This document shows, piece after piece, positions 9,776 through 19,896 of a stretch of DNA of 64,000 nt. Made by a program: the position numbers and the translations under genes. Positions within the stretch are counted from its first letter, which is position 1, and every line of letters starts with the position of its first letter. The DNA lies in the NCBI RefSeq assembly GCF_001053095.1, contig NZ_CGBP01000008.1, forward strand, positions 62,001 to 126,000. The letters run 5' to 3'. Origin of the DNA: Yersinia similis. GTDB taxonomy: Bacteria; Pseudomonadota; Gammaproteobacteria; Enterobacterales; Enterobacteriaceae. The notes under the pieces were generated by a model that searched no databases, was not told the origin of the DNA, and saw only the letters and a list, made by a program, of their open reading frames with translations.

Positions 9776-12022
9776 TTATTTCCCTCCCCGAATTAGCCCC
9801 CCTAAACCACGGCGTTCCATAAATGCAGCGGTTAGGTGACGCACATCTGTAGTCATCTGAGCGGTTAATACCCGTACCACCAGCGCTTGTGCATCGGACA
9901 ACTCTATATTACGTAACAGGTATTTGATGCGTGCCACACTGCGACCATTCATACTGAGGTTGCGGTAACCCAACCCAACCAGCAGTAACGCCCCCATAGG
10001 ATCACCGGCCATTTCACCACATAGACTGACTTGCAGACCAGACTCTGTTGCCTGCATCAGAATTTGGCGAAGCACTTGTAACATCGCTGGGTGGAGGCTG
10101 TCATACAGCGAAGCGACCCGGGTATTGTTGCGATCAACGGCCAATAAATATTGCGTCAGATCATTGGTGCCAACCGAGATAAAATCCACCCGAGACTTCA
10201 AATAAGGCAGCATGAAAATCATGGATGGAACTTCAATCATCACCCCCAACCGAGGTTGTGGCAGCACATAACCGAGCATTTCCTCGACTTCGCGACCTGC
10301 ACGGTCAATCAAACGTTTCGCTTCATCAACCTCTTCGATACTGGTGATCATCGGCAATAAAATACCTAAATTACCGGTCCCGGCATTAGCTCTGAGCATA
10401 GCTCTTACCTGAATCAAAAAGATTTCGGGCTGATCCAAGGTGATACGAATACCCCGCCAGCCCAGACAAGGGTTCTCCTCGCTGATAGGCATATAGGGTA
10501 GCTGCTTATCCGCACCGATATCCAAGGTACGCAAGGTCACGGGCTTGTGTGGATAAAGCTGTAACATGCCTTGGTATTGCGCAACTTGCTCTTCTTCCGA
10601 TGGGAAACCGCTTTGTAGCATAAACGGTATTTCTGTACGGTACAGGCCAACACCATCGACCCTTCCCCCCAGTAATTGTTCATGTTCTGGGCTAAGACCC
10701 GCGTTTAGCATCACCTGGATCCGCTCACCACTTTTCAGGGCCGCAGGTTGCTCAACATCATCTTCAGCCAGTTTACTGAGCTCAATCTCTTCGGTGACCA
10801 GCCGTTGGTACTCTTTGACCAGTACCGGCTCGGGATCAACCAAGACTTCGCCGCGATAACCATCAACAATCAACAGCCGCTGGCTGAGTAATGAAGGCTG
10901 GATATCCGCCCCCATCACTGTCGGGATGCCCATTGCACGGACCAAAATAGCCGCGTGAGAGTTGGCGGCACCATCACGCACCACAACCCCCGCCAGACGG
11001 TCCTGTGGTACCTCTGCGAGCAATGTTGCAGTAAGTTCATCAGCAACCAAGATAAAGCGCTCAGGCCATTGGCTGGCTCCGGAGGTACTGTCATCGAGAT
11101 GGAACAATAAACGTTGGCCCAATGCCCGCAGATCACTGGCACGCTCGCGCATATAAGTATCTTGCAGACTGGCAAACTGGGCAGCAAACTCCTCAACCAC
11201 CAGTTTAACCGCCCATTCAGCCACCGCACCGGCATCAATTTGCGCAAATAGCTCACGCTTTAGGCGAGCATCATTTAGCAAGTGGGAGTAGAGATCAAAA
11301 ATTGCCGCACTCTCTTTTTGTGAACTGGCGGCAAAGCGCTTACTGAAGCGGCGAAACTCAGCCGCAGCCTCTTCCAATGCCTGAGTCAGACGTTCACGTT
11401 CAAGGGTGCTATCAAGCGTTGAGGCCTCGTAGACCAGATCAAGCGAAGGCTGTGAGATATCTTGCCAGCCTTCTGCCACCGCCACTCCAGGAGCCGCCGC
11501 CAATGCACGGATCCGTGTTTGGCGATACTGACCAAAAATGGCATTTAGCTGAGATTGAGAAAGGATACCTGCCAACTGTGTTGCCAGCGTGACCATGAAC
11601 GACTCTTCGCTCTCATCAAACTGGCGGTGCTCACGTTGTTGAACCACCAGCACACCAAGCAACTGACGGCGGTAAATGACGGGTACCCCGAGAAACGCCC
11701 GATAGCGTTCCTCCTTGACTTGCGGAACATATTTAAAACTGGGATGGCTCTGAGCATCAGCCAGATTAATTGGCTCGGCCAAACGCCCCACCAGCCCAAC
11801 GATCCCCTCGTCAAAAGCCAGCGTAATAGTACGCCCACGGGGCTTTTTCAGCCCCCTGGTCGCCATTAGGTAGTAACAACGGCGGTCATTGTCTGCCAGA
11901 TAAATCGAACAGACTTCCGTGTCCATCGCCAGACAGGTTTCATTGACCAACAGCTCTAACGCCTCCGTCAGGCCAGTTGCCATCGCCACTTTCTCAACTA
12001 CTTCTCGCAAACGCATGAGCAT
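9776..12022 (-). CDS. ptsP: Phosphoenolpyruvate-protein phosphotransferase PtsP (EI-Ntr)
   Basis: Enzyme I of the nitrogen PTS; it passes phosphate from PEP to NPr and on to PtsN, which regulates potassium transport and stress responses. The 748-residue protein starts with a GAF domain (about 1-150) and continues with the PtsI-like part: the phosphorylated histidine lies in NSHAAILVRA near the middle, and the PEP-binding barrel contains LRTLDIGADK, GWRGIR and the C-terminal SLCGEMAGDP motif. It is encoded 12 bp after rppH, the same order as in E. coli (rppH-ptsP-lgt-thyA). Confidence 0.98.
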   Translation of the reverse strand: MLMRLREVVEKVAMATGLTEALELLVNETCLAMDTEVCSIYLADNDRRCYYLMATRGLKKPRGRTITLAFDEGIVGLVGRLAEPINLADAQSHPSFKYVPQVKEERYRAFLGVPVIYRRQLLGVLVVQQREHRQFDESEESFMVTLATQLAGILSQSQLNAIFGQYRQTRIRALAAAPGVAVAEGWQDISQPSLDLVYEASTLDSTLERERLTQALEEAAAEFRRFSKRFAASSQKESAAIFDLYSHLLNDARLKRELFAQIDAGAVAEWAVKLVVEEFAAQFASLQDTYMRERASDLRALGQRLLFHLDDSTSGASQWPERFILVADELTATLLAEVPQDRLAGVVVRDGAANSHAAILVRAMGIPTVMGADIQPSLLSQRLLIVDGYRGEVLVDPEPVLVKEYQRLVTEEIELSKLAEDDVEQPAALKSGERIQVMLNAGLSPEHEQLLGGRVDGVGLYRTEIPFMLQSGFPSEEEQVAQYQGMLQLYPHKPVTLRTLDIGADKQLPYMPISEENPCLGWRGIRITLDQPEIFLIQVRAMLRANAGTGNLGILLPMITSIEEVDEAKRLIDRAGREVEEMLGYVLPQPRLGVMIEVPSMIFMLPYLKSRVDFISVGTNDLTQYLLAVDRNNTRVASLYDSLHPAMLQVLRQILMQATESGLQVSLCGEMAGDPMGALLLVGLGYRNLSMNGRSVARIKYLLRNIELSDAQALVVRVLTAQMTTDVRHLTAAFMERRGLGGLIRGGK

Positions 12023-12034
12023 GATCGGCTTAAC

Positions 12035-12562
12035 TTAACCTCTTTTACGGCGATAAGCGGGCGGTACCCGTGGAGGAGCGATCTCCTGCACAGGCATTAC
12101 GGTTGCAGCAAATTCTTTCATTACACGACGGTAAACATCACGTTTAAAAGACACCACCTGACGAACCGGATACCAGTAACTGACCCAGCGCCAGCCATCA
12201 AATTCCGGTGTACTGCTACGTTGCATATTAATATCGGCTTCGTTACACATTAACTGTAGTAAGAACCACCGCTGTTTTTGGCCGATACACACCGGCTTTG
12301 TATCCCAACGCACCAAACGCTTTGGTAATTTGTAACGCAACCAATTACGGGTTGAAGCCAGTATCCGAACATCTTTTTTGTTCAATCCTACTTCTTCAAA
12401 AAGTTCACGGTACATCGCCTGCTCGGGTGTTTCACCGGGATTTATTCCCCCTTGAGGAAACTGCCAAGAGTGCTGTCCATAGCGCCTGGCCCACAATACT
12501 TCACCCTGCCGATTACAAATTACAATACCCACATTCGGGCGGTAGCCATCATCATCGATCAC
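12035..12562 (-). CDS. rppH: RNA pyrophosphohydrolase RppH
   Basis: Nudix hydrolase that converts the 5' triphosphate of mRNAs to a monophosphate and so triggers RNase E decay. The protein has 175 residues. The complete Nudix box is visible around residues 38-60: GG-x5-E-x7-RELFEEVG. The start [12 protein letters not shown] is the family-typical N-terminus. It heads the rppH-ptsP-lgt-thyA block; its promoter should lie in the large intergenic region upstream, which also carries DnaA boxes. Confidence 0.98.
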   Translation of the reverse strand: MIDDDGYRPNVGIVICNRQGEVLWARRYGQHSWQFPQGGINPGETPEQAMYRELFEEVGLNKKDVRILASTRNWLRYKLPKRLVRWDTKPVCIGQKQRWFLLQLMCNEADINMQRSSTPEFDGWRWVSYWYPVRQVVSFKRDVYRRVMKEFAATVMPVQEIAPPRVPPAYRRKRG

Positions 12563-12691
12563 CGGACTACCTCGATAAGCTCAAAACTCAAAGATGCTCT
12601 GATTGTTTCACACTAGCAACAGGCGGTAAACCACTGCTTATCAGCCGACTAAACCTGATAACTTTGGGATAACTCACAGATATTGGCAAAG

Positions 12692-13061
12692 TTATAAACA
12701 CCCCAAGGAGCGGACTTCATATTTTATTCACTTTTTCTGTGGATATAGGTGTGCAGAACTCAAGGAGAAAGCGGGTACAACTCATTTTAATATAAAAACA
12801 CGTCAAAAAATAAAAAATAAAAAAACCATTAATTTCAACAGAATAACAGGTTTACTACAGGGATATATTGCATGGTAATGTGATCTATATCCGTTTCCGA
12901 TCGGGTGCTGTCTAAAGATCCACCAATGTAGTTTTTATCCACAGATAATGGGTTTAAGTTACACAAAAAAGAGTAAAACTCGCAAAAAAGTCTATCGTCA
13001 AGGCTGTAAATTGAACCAGTATTCATAATTTACTGAGGTTATCCAATAAATCTGTGGATAA
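12692..13061. promoter_or_regulatory. DARS2: DnaA-box cluster in the rppH-mutH gap, candidate DARS2
   Basis: The 696-bp gap between rppH and mutH holds no convincing gene but several DnaA boxes. Two are perfect: TTATCCACA at 12935-12943 (plus) and its complement at 13053-13061 (minus). A one-mismatch box lies at 12738-12746 (minus). TTATCCAAT at 13039-13047 faces the last perfect box across five bases. TTATAAACA at 12692-12700 is a weaker candidate. In E. coli the DnaA-reactivating sequence DARS2 sits in this same interval, with a core of closely packed opposed DnaA boxes. The core here would be about 13039-13061. IHF and Fis sites were not identified. The DnaA boxes are seen directly; the DARS2 role is inferred from position and arrangement. 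Confidence 0.65.
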
Positions 13062-13258
13062 ATAGGTATAAGATCCTGTTCATTATTGCTGTCAACGGGT
13101 GCACAAGATAACCAAAATAAGAATATTACCTAAGGGTAGGAACAGAAAACTTCCTTTAAATCATGCTATTATTGCTATCTGTTTCACTGGATTATAATGC
13201 TTGAGCAGTCATTTTTATTTGAGCTTACTTTTTAACCACTTTTAGCGAGTTTTTCCGA

Positions 13259-13945
13259 ATGTCTGTTTACTCTCTACCCCCTGCCCCCCCCAGTGATGAA
13301 CATCAACTTTTTCAACGTGCGCAGGCATTGTCTGGTTTTACCCTTGGTGAATTAGCGACACGTGCCCAGTGGGTCATCCCAGCAGACCTAAAACGCGTAA
13401 AAGGTTGGGTTGGGATGCTGCTGGAGTTTTATCTAGGTGCCAGCGCTGGCAGTAAACCAGAACAGGATTTCGCCGATATCGGCATAGAGCTGAAAACCAT
13501 CCCAATCAGTGCACAAGGAAAACCACTGGAAACGACATTCGTCTGTGTGGCACCACTCACCGGGAATAGCGGTGTCACCTGGGAAAGCAGCCATGTGCGT
13601 CATAAGCTTGCCAGAGTGTTATGGGTGCCCGTCGAAGGTGAACGTCATATTCCGTTAGCAGAACGCAGAATCGGTGCTCCGCTGCTGTGGAGCCCTAATG
13701 TAGAAGAGGAAGAGTTACTGCGCCGCGATTGGGAAGAACTCATGGATCTGATTGTTTTGGGTAAAGTCGAAAGCATCACGGCCCGCCATGGTCAGGTGTT
13801 ACAATTGCGCCCCAAAGCAGCCAATAGCCGGGCATTAACAGAAGCAATCGGCGAATTTGGGCAGCCTATCATGACCTTGCCACGTGGTTTTTATCTGAAG
13901 AAAACACTAACCGCTCCGATGCTGGCTCGTCACTTTTTGCTATAA
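13259..13945 (+). CDS. mutH: DNA mismatch repair endonuclease MutH
   Basis: Nicks the unmethylated strand at hemimethylated GATC sites when activated by MutS and MutL. The 228-residue length fits the family. The catalytic D-x(n)-E-x-K signature is visible in [13 protein letters not shown] (about residues 73-85), with the conserved [10 protein letters not shown] region before it. It is followed directly by tas; the ygdQ and ygdR genes that lie between mutH and tas in E. coli are absent. Confidence 0.97.
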   Translation: MSVYSLPPAPPSDEHQLFQRAQALSGFTLGELATRAQWVIPADLKRVKGWVGMLLEFYLGASAGSKPEQDFADIGIELKTIPISAQGKPLETTFVCVAPLTGNSGVTWESSHVRHKLARVLWVPVEGERHIPLAERRIGAPLLWSPNVEEEELLRRDWEELMDLIVLGKVESITARHGQVLQLRPKAANSRALTEAIGEFGQPIMTLPRGFYLKKTLTAPMLARHFLL

Positions 13946-14261
13946 TCCAGTCATTCCTATTATGGTCATTAATTCATTACACTGATTGATACGTTAATAA
14001 TGATTAATACGGTAGTCGTGATTAATTAAAGCGGAATGTTCTATATCTCGCTGATACTTTATATCCCGTTTTTTCCCCCCACTTTTACTTTGCGCTCTTC
14101 CCCCTGCCCCGGCGCTTCGTTATAGTCGAATAAGGTAGGTTTGACTTATACCTAAATCATTGGTGTTGAGTAAACGCAGCTAACAACGCTGCAACATCAA
14201 AAGCGAAGGGTATGGCCTGACAATTTCAGACACAAGATTCAGACACAAAGGAAGGTCGGCA

Positions 14262-15302
14262 ATGCAATATCATCGTATCCCCCACAGTTCATTGGAAGTA
14301 AGCCTGCTGGGTCTGGGCACCATGACGTTTGGTGAGCAAAACAGTGAAGCCGATGCCCACGCTCAACTGGATTATGCCGTTGCAGCCGGTATTAACTTGA
14401 TTGATACCGCAGAAATGTACCCGGTGCCTCCAAGGCCAGAAACTCAGGGATTGACTGAGCAATATATTGGTAGCTGGATAAAAGCACGCGGTTGCCGCGA
14501 AAAAATTATTTTAGCCAGTAAAGTCTCCGGGCCATCACGCGGTGATGATCAACCCATTCGCCCGAATATGGCATTGGATCGAAAGAATATCCGCATCGCG
14601 CTGGAAGAGAGCCTTAAGCGCCTTAATACCGATTATCTTGATATTTATCAGTTACATTGGCCTCAGCGGGAAACAAACTGTTTCGGTAAGCTGAATTATC
14701 GCTATAGCGAGCAAACTGCCGTCGTGACCTTGCTGGAAACACTGGAAGCCCTGAACGAGCAAGTACGGGCCGGTAAAATTCGTTATATCGGGGTATCCAA
14801 TGAAACACCATGGGGTGTCATGCGTTATCTGCAACTGGCAGAAAAGCATGATCTACCGCGTATCGTCTCTATTCAGAACCCTTACAGCCTGTTAAACCGT
14901 AGCTTTGAAGTGGGTCTGGCAGAGATTAGCCAGCACGAAGGCGTTGAGTTATTAGCTTATTCCAGCCTGGCTTTTGGCACACTGAGCGGCAAATACCTTA
15001 ATGGCGCGAAACCTGCCGGTGCACGCAACACCTTGTTCAGCCGTTTCACCCGTTACTCTGGGCCACAGACCCAATTAGCGGTGGCTGAATATGTGGCGCT
15101 GGCAAAACACCATGGGCTGGATCCGGCGCAGATGGCTCTGGCCTTTGTGCGACAACAGCCGTTTGTTGCCAGTACGCTACTCGGCGCAACGTCGCTGGAA
15201 CAACTGAAAAGTAATATTGATAGCCAAAATATCGTGCTGAGTCAGGAAGTACTGGATGCACTGGAAGCAATCCATACCCGCTATACCTTCCCCGCACCTT
15301 AA
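14262..15302 (+). CDS. tas: NADP(H)-dependent aldo-keto reductase Tas
   Basis: Aldo-keto reductase of 346 residues, as in E. coli Tas. The family pattern is visible: LGLGTMTFGEQNSE at the N-terminus, NLIDTAEMYPVP with the catalytic Asp/Tyr, LDIYQLHWPQR with the catalytic His, and a C-terminal NADP-binding stretch (LLGATSLEQL). The physiological substrate is not established; in E. coli it was found as a suppressor of tyrosine auxotrophy. The start has a good AGGAAGG ribosome site. A terminator hairpin follows. Confidence 0.96.
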   Translation: MQYHRIPHSSLEVSLLGLGTMTFGEQNSEADAHAQLDYAVAAGINLIDTAEMYPVPPRPETQGLTEQYIGSWIKARGCREKIILASKVSGPSRGDDQPIRPNMALDRKNIRIALEESLKRLNTDYLDIYQLHWPQRETNCFGKLNYRYSEQTAVVTLLETLEALNEQVRAGKIRYIGVSNETPWGVMRYLQLAEKHDLPRIVSIQNPYSLLNRSFEVGLAEISQHEGVELLAYSSLAFGTLSGKYLNGAKPAGARNTLFSRFTRYSGPQTQLAVAEYVALAKHHGLDPAQMALAFVRQQPFVASTLLGATSLEQLKSNIDSQNIVLSQEVLDALEAIHTRYTFPAP

Positions 15303-15328
15303 ATCTTGTCGTAGCCCTTACCTAATAT

Positions 15329-15350
15329 GAAGGCCGCTGATGCGGCCTTC
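15329..15350 (+). terminator. Stem-loop terminator behind tas
   Basis: GAAGGCCGC-TGAT-GCGGCCTTC forms a strong 9-bp stem 27 bp after the tas stop. The following bases are only weakly T-rich. A truncated YPAL-like left end begins a few bases further on. Confidence 0.7.
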
Positions 15351-15354
15351 ATAG

Positions 15355-15383
15355 TATTGACAAAATGCCCACGACGGAGAGAA
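15355..15383 (+). mobile_element. Truncated YPAL-like element, left end
   Basis: TATTGACAAAATGCCCACGA continuing to 15383 matches the left end of the intact 166-bp elements at 51062 and 63130 with two differences, then similarity stops. Like the intact copies it lies immediately behind a gene terminator (tas). The matching right end appears at 16018-16033. Confidence 0.65.
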
Positions 15384-15482
15384 AAATAGTTTCATTTTGG
15401 TCAACGATGTAATTGTTGATGTCAGTATTTAGTGGGTGAAACTGGTATGGGAAATCTCAGATGGAATTGTACATATATATTA

Positions 15483-15842
15483 TTACTGCCATGAAAAAGA
15501 TGCGTTATCAGGGCTAAATGTTAATCTCGCTTTGCTCCATTGTTTTCCTTCAAGGGCTTGTTCTATACATTGGGCAGGATATAAGTCATCTGCAGGTTGG
15601 AAATTCTGATACTCAGAATCAGCGGCTATCTTAAATTTATGAGAAATGTCTAGCCTTCGTTTTCCGTCTTCAGTCTGGCACTGGATACATTCAATAAAGG
15701 CTTCATAAAATTGGTCCGGTAAGCCTTCAAGCATACATCCTTGCGCCCAGACAAGTAATTGCTCAGGAGTGTGCTTTGTTAACTCGTTCGCTGTGGAAGT
15801 TGAGGTTAAACGGTGAAGTGTATTAAACAGACTCTTGGTCAT
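15483..15842 (-). CDS. Hypothetical protein, 119 aa
   Basis: I do not recognise this protein. It is mostly soluble-looking and acidic, without a signal peptide or membrane segment; two cysteines occur as C-I-Q-C in the middle. The start at the ATG (MTKSLFNTLHRL) has an AGGGAT ribosome site; a longer form from a TTG at 15908 is possible but would run into the opposite small gene. Base composition is more AT-rich than the flanking tas and lplT genes. It lies between two halves of a YPAL-like repeat, which hints that the segment was inserted. It could be a cargo gene; no function is proposed. Confidence 0.5.
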   Translation of the reverse strand: MTKSLFNTLHRLTSTSTANELTKHTPEQLLVWAQGCMLEGLPDQFYEAFIECIQCQTEDGKRRLDISHKFKIAADSEYQNFQPADDLYPAQCIEQALEGKQWSKARLTFSPDNASFSWQ

Positions 15843-15881
15843 TATTATATCCCTGTTCAGAAATTGCTTAAAGGAGACGGC

Positions 15882-16046
15882 ATGCCGGTTTTTAAATTTC
15901 ACAAGCAAACATTTTTAATCTTTAATCAACAAAAACAAGTGGCTTTATCTAAAGAATATAAATCTCAGGTGAAGCAACTCATTGAAATTAATATAATCGA
16001 TATTTCAAAAGGCGATATTTGTCAGCAGTCTGAAGGATCTCCTTGA
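15882..16046 (+). CDS. Small hypothetical protein, 54 aa
   Basis: Short reading frame beginning MPVFKFHKQTFLIF, preceded by an excellent Shine-Dalgarno AAGGAG five bases before the ATG. It is lysine- and glutamine-rich and not recognised. Its last residues (ICQQSEGSP) are encoded by the YPAL-like right end at 16018-16033, so its C-terminus was created by or fused to the repeat. It diverges from the 119-aa gene with only 39 bp between start codons. The ribosome site is the only support that it is real. Confidence 0.35.
   Translation: MPVFKFHKQTFLIFNQQKQVALSKEYKSQVKQLIEINIIDISKGDICQQSEGSP
16018..16033 (+). mobile_element. YPAL-like element, right end
   Basis: ATTTGTCAGCAGTCTG matches the last bases of the two intact 166-bp elements in this window. 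It abuts an 8-bp-stem hairpin (16034-16054, AAGGATCT/AGATCCTT) behind lplT, which again is the usual YPAL target type. Confidence 0.55.
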
Positions 16047-16074
16047 GATCCTTTCAGATGACAGACGAATCATA

Positions 16075-17295
16075 TCATTCAGGCTGACGCGTTTTCTGGC
16101 GCTGTTGCCGCCACTGCCAGCCCCATAACAGAGCAATAGCCAGCGCGAATACCACACCAAAACCGACACCTACCGCCACAACAGGGGCACCTAATTTGAC
16201 CACTAGCGAGTAAAGCCCCAACATAAACAGCATCGCAGTATTCTCGCCCAAATTCTGTACGGCAATAGCATTCCCAGCCCCAACGCTGTGTTTACCACGC
16301 TCCTGTAGCAGCGCATTGAGTGGGACCACAAAGAACCCCCCCAAAATCCCAATGATAATCAACAGCAGATAAGCCATCGGCATACTGTTTTGCAGGGAGA
16401 ATATGGTGACCATCACGCCAATCAGCACGCCAGCCGGTAAACAACGCTTCACTGTTTTTAGCGTCACAAAGCGGGCGGCGGCACCCGCACCCACCACAAT
16501 CCCAATCGCTACCATGGCATTTAACAAGGTTGGTGTCGCATTATCGGCAATGCCAAGCGCCACAGGGACCCAAAGCACTAACAGGAAGCGCAACGTCACA
16601 CCTGCGCCCCAAAACAGGCTGGTACCCGCCAGTGAGAAGCGAGTTTCGCTATCCTGCCAGAGAAGACGACAAGCGGTGAAGAAGCTGCCTGTCATCGCCC
16701 GTGGACGCCATGAAGCGCCTGAACGTGCTGCGGCCAAACGTGGAATAAATAAATTGGCTATTACCGCAATCGCATAGACCAAGGCGCAAACCCCTAATGC
16801 GGCCATTAAATGCCAGTCTGCCAGTATCCCCCCGGCAACCGAGCCAAGTAAGATCGCGGCGATCGTCGAGGCTTCCATCATTCCGTTTGCTTTCACCAAC
16901 TGCTCACCAGAGGTGATTTCCCCCAGAATGCCATATTTAGCTGGTGAATAGGCTGCCGCTCCCACCCCAACCAGGCTATACCCCAGAAACGGATTTAAAC
17001 CAAAACAGATAACCAAAGCGCCAGCCAATTTCAAACCATTAGCCACCATCATTACCCGGCCTTTGGCGAAACCATCGGCAATCTGCCCGACGAACGGTGC
17101 CAGAACAATATAAGTCGCGACAAATGCCATCTGTAAAATGGGTTGGCTCCAGTCGGGATAAAGTTGCTGTTTAATCAATGCCAATGTGGCAAACAGCAGG
17201 GCATTATCCCCGAAAGCGGAGAAAAACTGAGCACAGAGTACCGCGACCATGCTCCGAGATAACAAAGGCTTATCTGCTAATACGTCCTGACTCAT
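16075..17295 (-). CDS. lplT: Lysophospholipid transporter LplT
   Basis: Inner-membrane MFS transporter that flips lysophosphatidylethanolamine and related lysolipids inward for re-acylation by Aas. The 406-residue protein has about 12 hydrophobic segments. The N-terminal [20 protein letters not shown] and FATLALIK motifs are typical of LplT. Its start overlaps the aas stop by 4 bp; wait for co-translation is expected since both act in one salvage pathway. In many other bacteria the two are fused, which supports the joint role. Confidence 0.97.
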
Positions 17296-19469
17296 ACGCT
17301 CATCTCCGGATCTTGTGCCATTTTGCCCAACGTGACGAAGTCAGGTTTACCGCTGCCTAATAAGGGGAGAGCTTTCACGACCCGGATATCGCGCGGCACC
17401 GCCAGTTCAGGCACACCACTTTCCCGTGCCGCTTTGATTAACCGTTCACGGGTTATCTCACTGTCAGTGGTAAACAGCACCAATGCTTCACCTTTCGCAC
17501 TGTCAGTTTTAGCCGCTGCTGCATGTTGCCCTTCCGGTGAAAGGCTTATTGCCAATTGTTCAACGCTCTCCAGTGATACCATTTCCCCAGCCAACTTAGC
17601 AAAACGTTTCACCCGGCCACGGATCGCGCAGAATCCTTGTTCGTCGAGGGTCACAATATCACCGGTGTCATACCAATTAGCTTCAAGTTCACCCTGAGCA
17701 TTTTCTGCTGATGGCTGCTCCAATACACCGGGATTCTCTACCCGTAAGTAACCACGCATAATATTAGGGCCGCGTAATTGTAAGCGGCCACCTTGAGCAA
17801 TCCCCGGTACGTTAATCAATCGGGCTTCCATCCCCGGTAAAATGCGCCCTACCGTGTTCACTTTAGCCGCCATTGGTACGTTAATCGCCACAACGGGCGC
17901 GCACTCGGTTACGCCATACCCTTCCAGAATACGGATACCAAATTTATCCTGCCAAATCTGTTTGGTGCTTTCAGCCAACTTTTCAGCGCCAGCAACCACA
18001 TAACGCAAGCGGGCGAAATCATATGGATGGGCAAAGCGCGCATAATTCCCCAAGAATGTTGAGGTACCAAATAGCACGGTACAGTTACGGTCATATACCA
18101 GTTCAGGTACCACACGATAATGCAGCGGACTAGGGTAAAGGAATACTCGGCTGCCGGTCATCAGTGGTGTGAATAATCCAACCGTCAGGCCAAAAGCATG
18201 AAACAGCGGCAATGATGACATAAAGCGATCACGCGGCGTGAAGTCAGCAATGGTTCGGATTTGTTCGACGTTAGCCAGCAAACTGGCATGAGAATGCACC
18301 ACGCCTTTAGGGTTACCTTCCGATCCGGAGGTAAACAAGATTAACGCGCTGTCATCAGCTTGCTGCGGCAACATCGCTCTGCGCGGGCAGCACAAGTGGA
18401 ATAAGATCCACAGCTTATCAGCCAGTGTCACCGTGTCTTTTAAATCTTCCAGATAGACCCAGCTCACCTCATTGACCTGTTCCGGCAGGTGTGTCAGTTT
18501 GCCTTTCTCCAAAAACTGGCGCGAGGTGACGATGGTTTTAAGTGAAGCCGCAGTGATAGCACTCTGTAGCCCTTTAGCGCCCGAGGTGTAATTGAGCAGT
18601 GCCGGAATTCGCCCACGTAACGATGCGCCAAAAATAGCAGCCGCAGTAATGGTGGCATTGGGCAGCAACATCCCGACATGCTCACCCGGCACGGTAAAGC
18701 GTTGCAAAATACGGCTCACACCGAGCGTTTTCTTCAGTAGCGTCTGGTAGCTGTCCTCTTTAAATGCGACATCTTCAATGCAAGGTTTAAAGCGACCATA
18801 GCGGGTTTGTGCCGATAGCAACGCTTCAAATAGCGTTTCCTGTGGCACCGTGGCCATGCGGGCCGCCATCATAATGGTATGCAGGTGCTCACCGGCCAGA
18901 ACTCGCCGTTCGCGCGAGCGTGGCGCTTGTGGCATAGGAATGGTGGTGGCCGGTAACACATGAATACTGATTTTTGGGAACCAGCGTGTTTTTAGCACGC
19001 CCTGCAATCGCCCAAAATGAGTAAATTCAGGGCCATCTAAACGGATAGGGACCACCGCCGCACCTGATTTTGCCGCAACAAATGCCGCCCCATCATAAAT
19101 TTTCATCAAGGAACCGGTCACGGTGATGCGCCCTTCAGGGAAAATGACTACCGGCCTCCCCTGTTCGACCATTCTGACCAGATGTTTAATGGCCATCGGG
19201 TTGGTCGGATCCAGCGCAACAAAATCCACATGAGGCTTTAGCCAACGCATATACCAGGTGTCAGTAATACTGGTATAGACAGCAAATACTGGCTTGATCG
19301 GTAGAAATAGCGCTAATAAAGCACCATCGAGGAAAGAGACGTGATTGGGCGTAATAATTAATTTTTCATGCTTAAATTGGTCGGTGACACCATCAATGGT
19401 GACACGGAATAACCCACGAAAAAGAGCACGCAATAAGCGATAAGCCATGTCTATATCCCTATAACTCAA
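17292..19469 (-). CDS. aas: Bifunctional 2-acylglycerophosphoethanolamine acyltransferase / acyl-ACP synthetase
   Basis: Re-acylates lysophospholipids at the inner face of the inner membrane. Residues about 1-200 form the acyltransferase, with the NHVSFLDG motif (HX4D) and the FPEGR motif. The rest is an AMP-forming acyl-ACP synthetase with [14 protein letters not shown] (P-loop), the [10 protein letters not shown] motif and the YDTGD motif. The 725-residue length fits the family (about 719). It is the first gene of aas-lplT; an AGGGATA ribosome site precedes the ATG. An OmrA/B-type sRNA gene lies just upstream on the same strand. Confidence 0.97.
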
Positions 19470-19553
19470 TGAATTTGAAAAATAGAGAATACTATAATAA
19501 TGACTGATGTGTCGTTAATAGCACACGAACAATGTGGTTAGGAAAGCGTACCT

Positions 19554-19649
19554 AAAAAAAAACCTACGCATCTGCGTAGGTCGGTGCAAATAAAAAACGA
19601 TCTTTGATATACAGCGAATGTTGATTATTCACCAATTAATACCTCTGGG
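19554..19649 (-). ncRNA. omrA: OmrA/OmrB-type small RNA (single copy)
   Basis: On the minus strand the RNA would start CCCAGAGGTATTAATTGGTG, which differs by one base from the conserved 5' end of E. coli OmrA and OmrB. It ends in TTGCACCGACCTACGCA-GA-TGCGTAGG followed by a T-run, matching the OmrA terminator with its GCACCAACCTGCGC type sequence. It lies between aas and galR, the same place as the tandem omrA/omrB pair in E. coli, and on the same strand. These Hfq-dependent sRNAs repress outer-membrane protein, curli and envZ-ompR mRNAs through their 5' end and are activated by OmpR. Only one copy is present here. Confidence 0.85.
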
Positions 19650-19896
19650 ATCACTACTGTAGCGGGTTCGGTGAGAGCACAGCCAGCAAGGAATCGCAAC
19701 ATTTACGCGCAAAGTGTAAGCAGGAGTGACCATTGTCAGGAAAGCGAAATAAGTTTGTAATTCATTAATATATAAATGAGGTAAACCGTGAGTAGCATCG
19801 CATTTCAGCCACCAGAGAAATACATTCCCGAGTGGCTTTTTGGCGAATATACCCTAAATAATTCGAGTTACAGGAAGGCGGCAAACGAAAGACAAT

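Noticed and set aside
12835-13026. A 63-codon minus-strand reading frame in the rppH-mutH gap
   Set aside because: It lies in AT-rich non-coding DNA across the DnaA boxes, has no ribosome site and resembles no protein.
12692-13061. DnaA-box cluster as a replication origin
   Set aside because: It lacks the dnaA/gidA-mnmG neighbours, the AT-rich 13-mers and the dense GATC pattern of oriC; the mutH-rppH position fits DARS2 instead.
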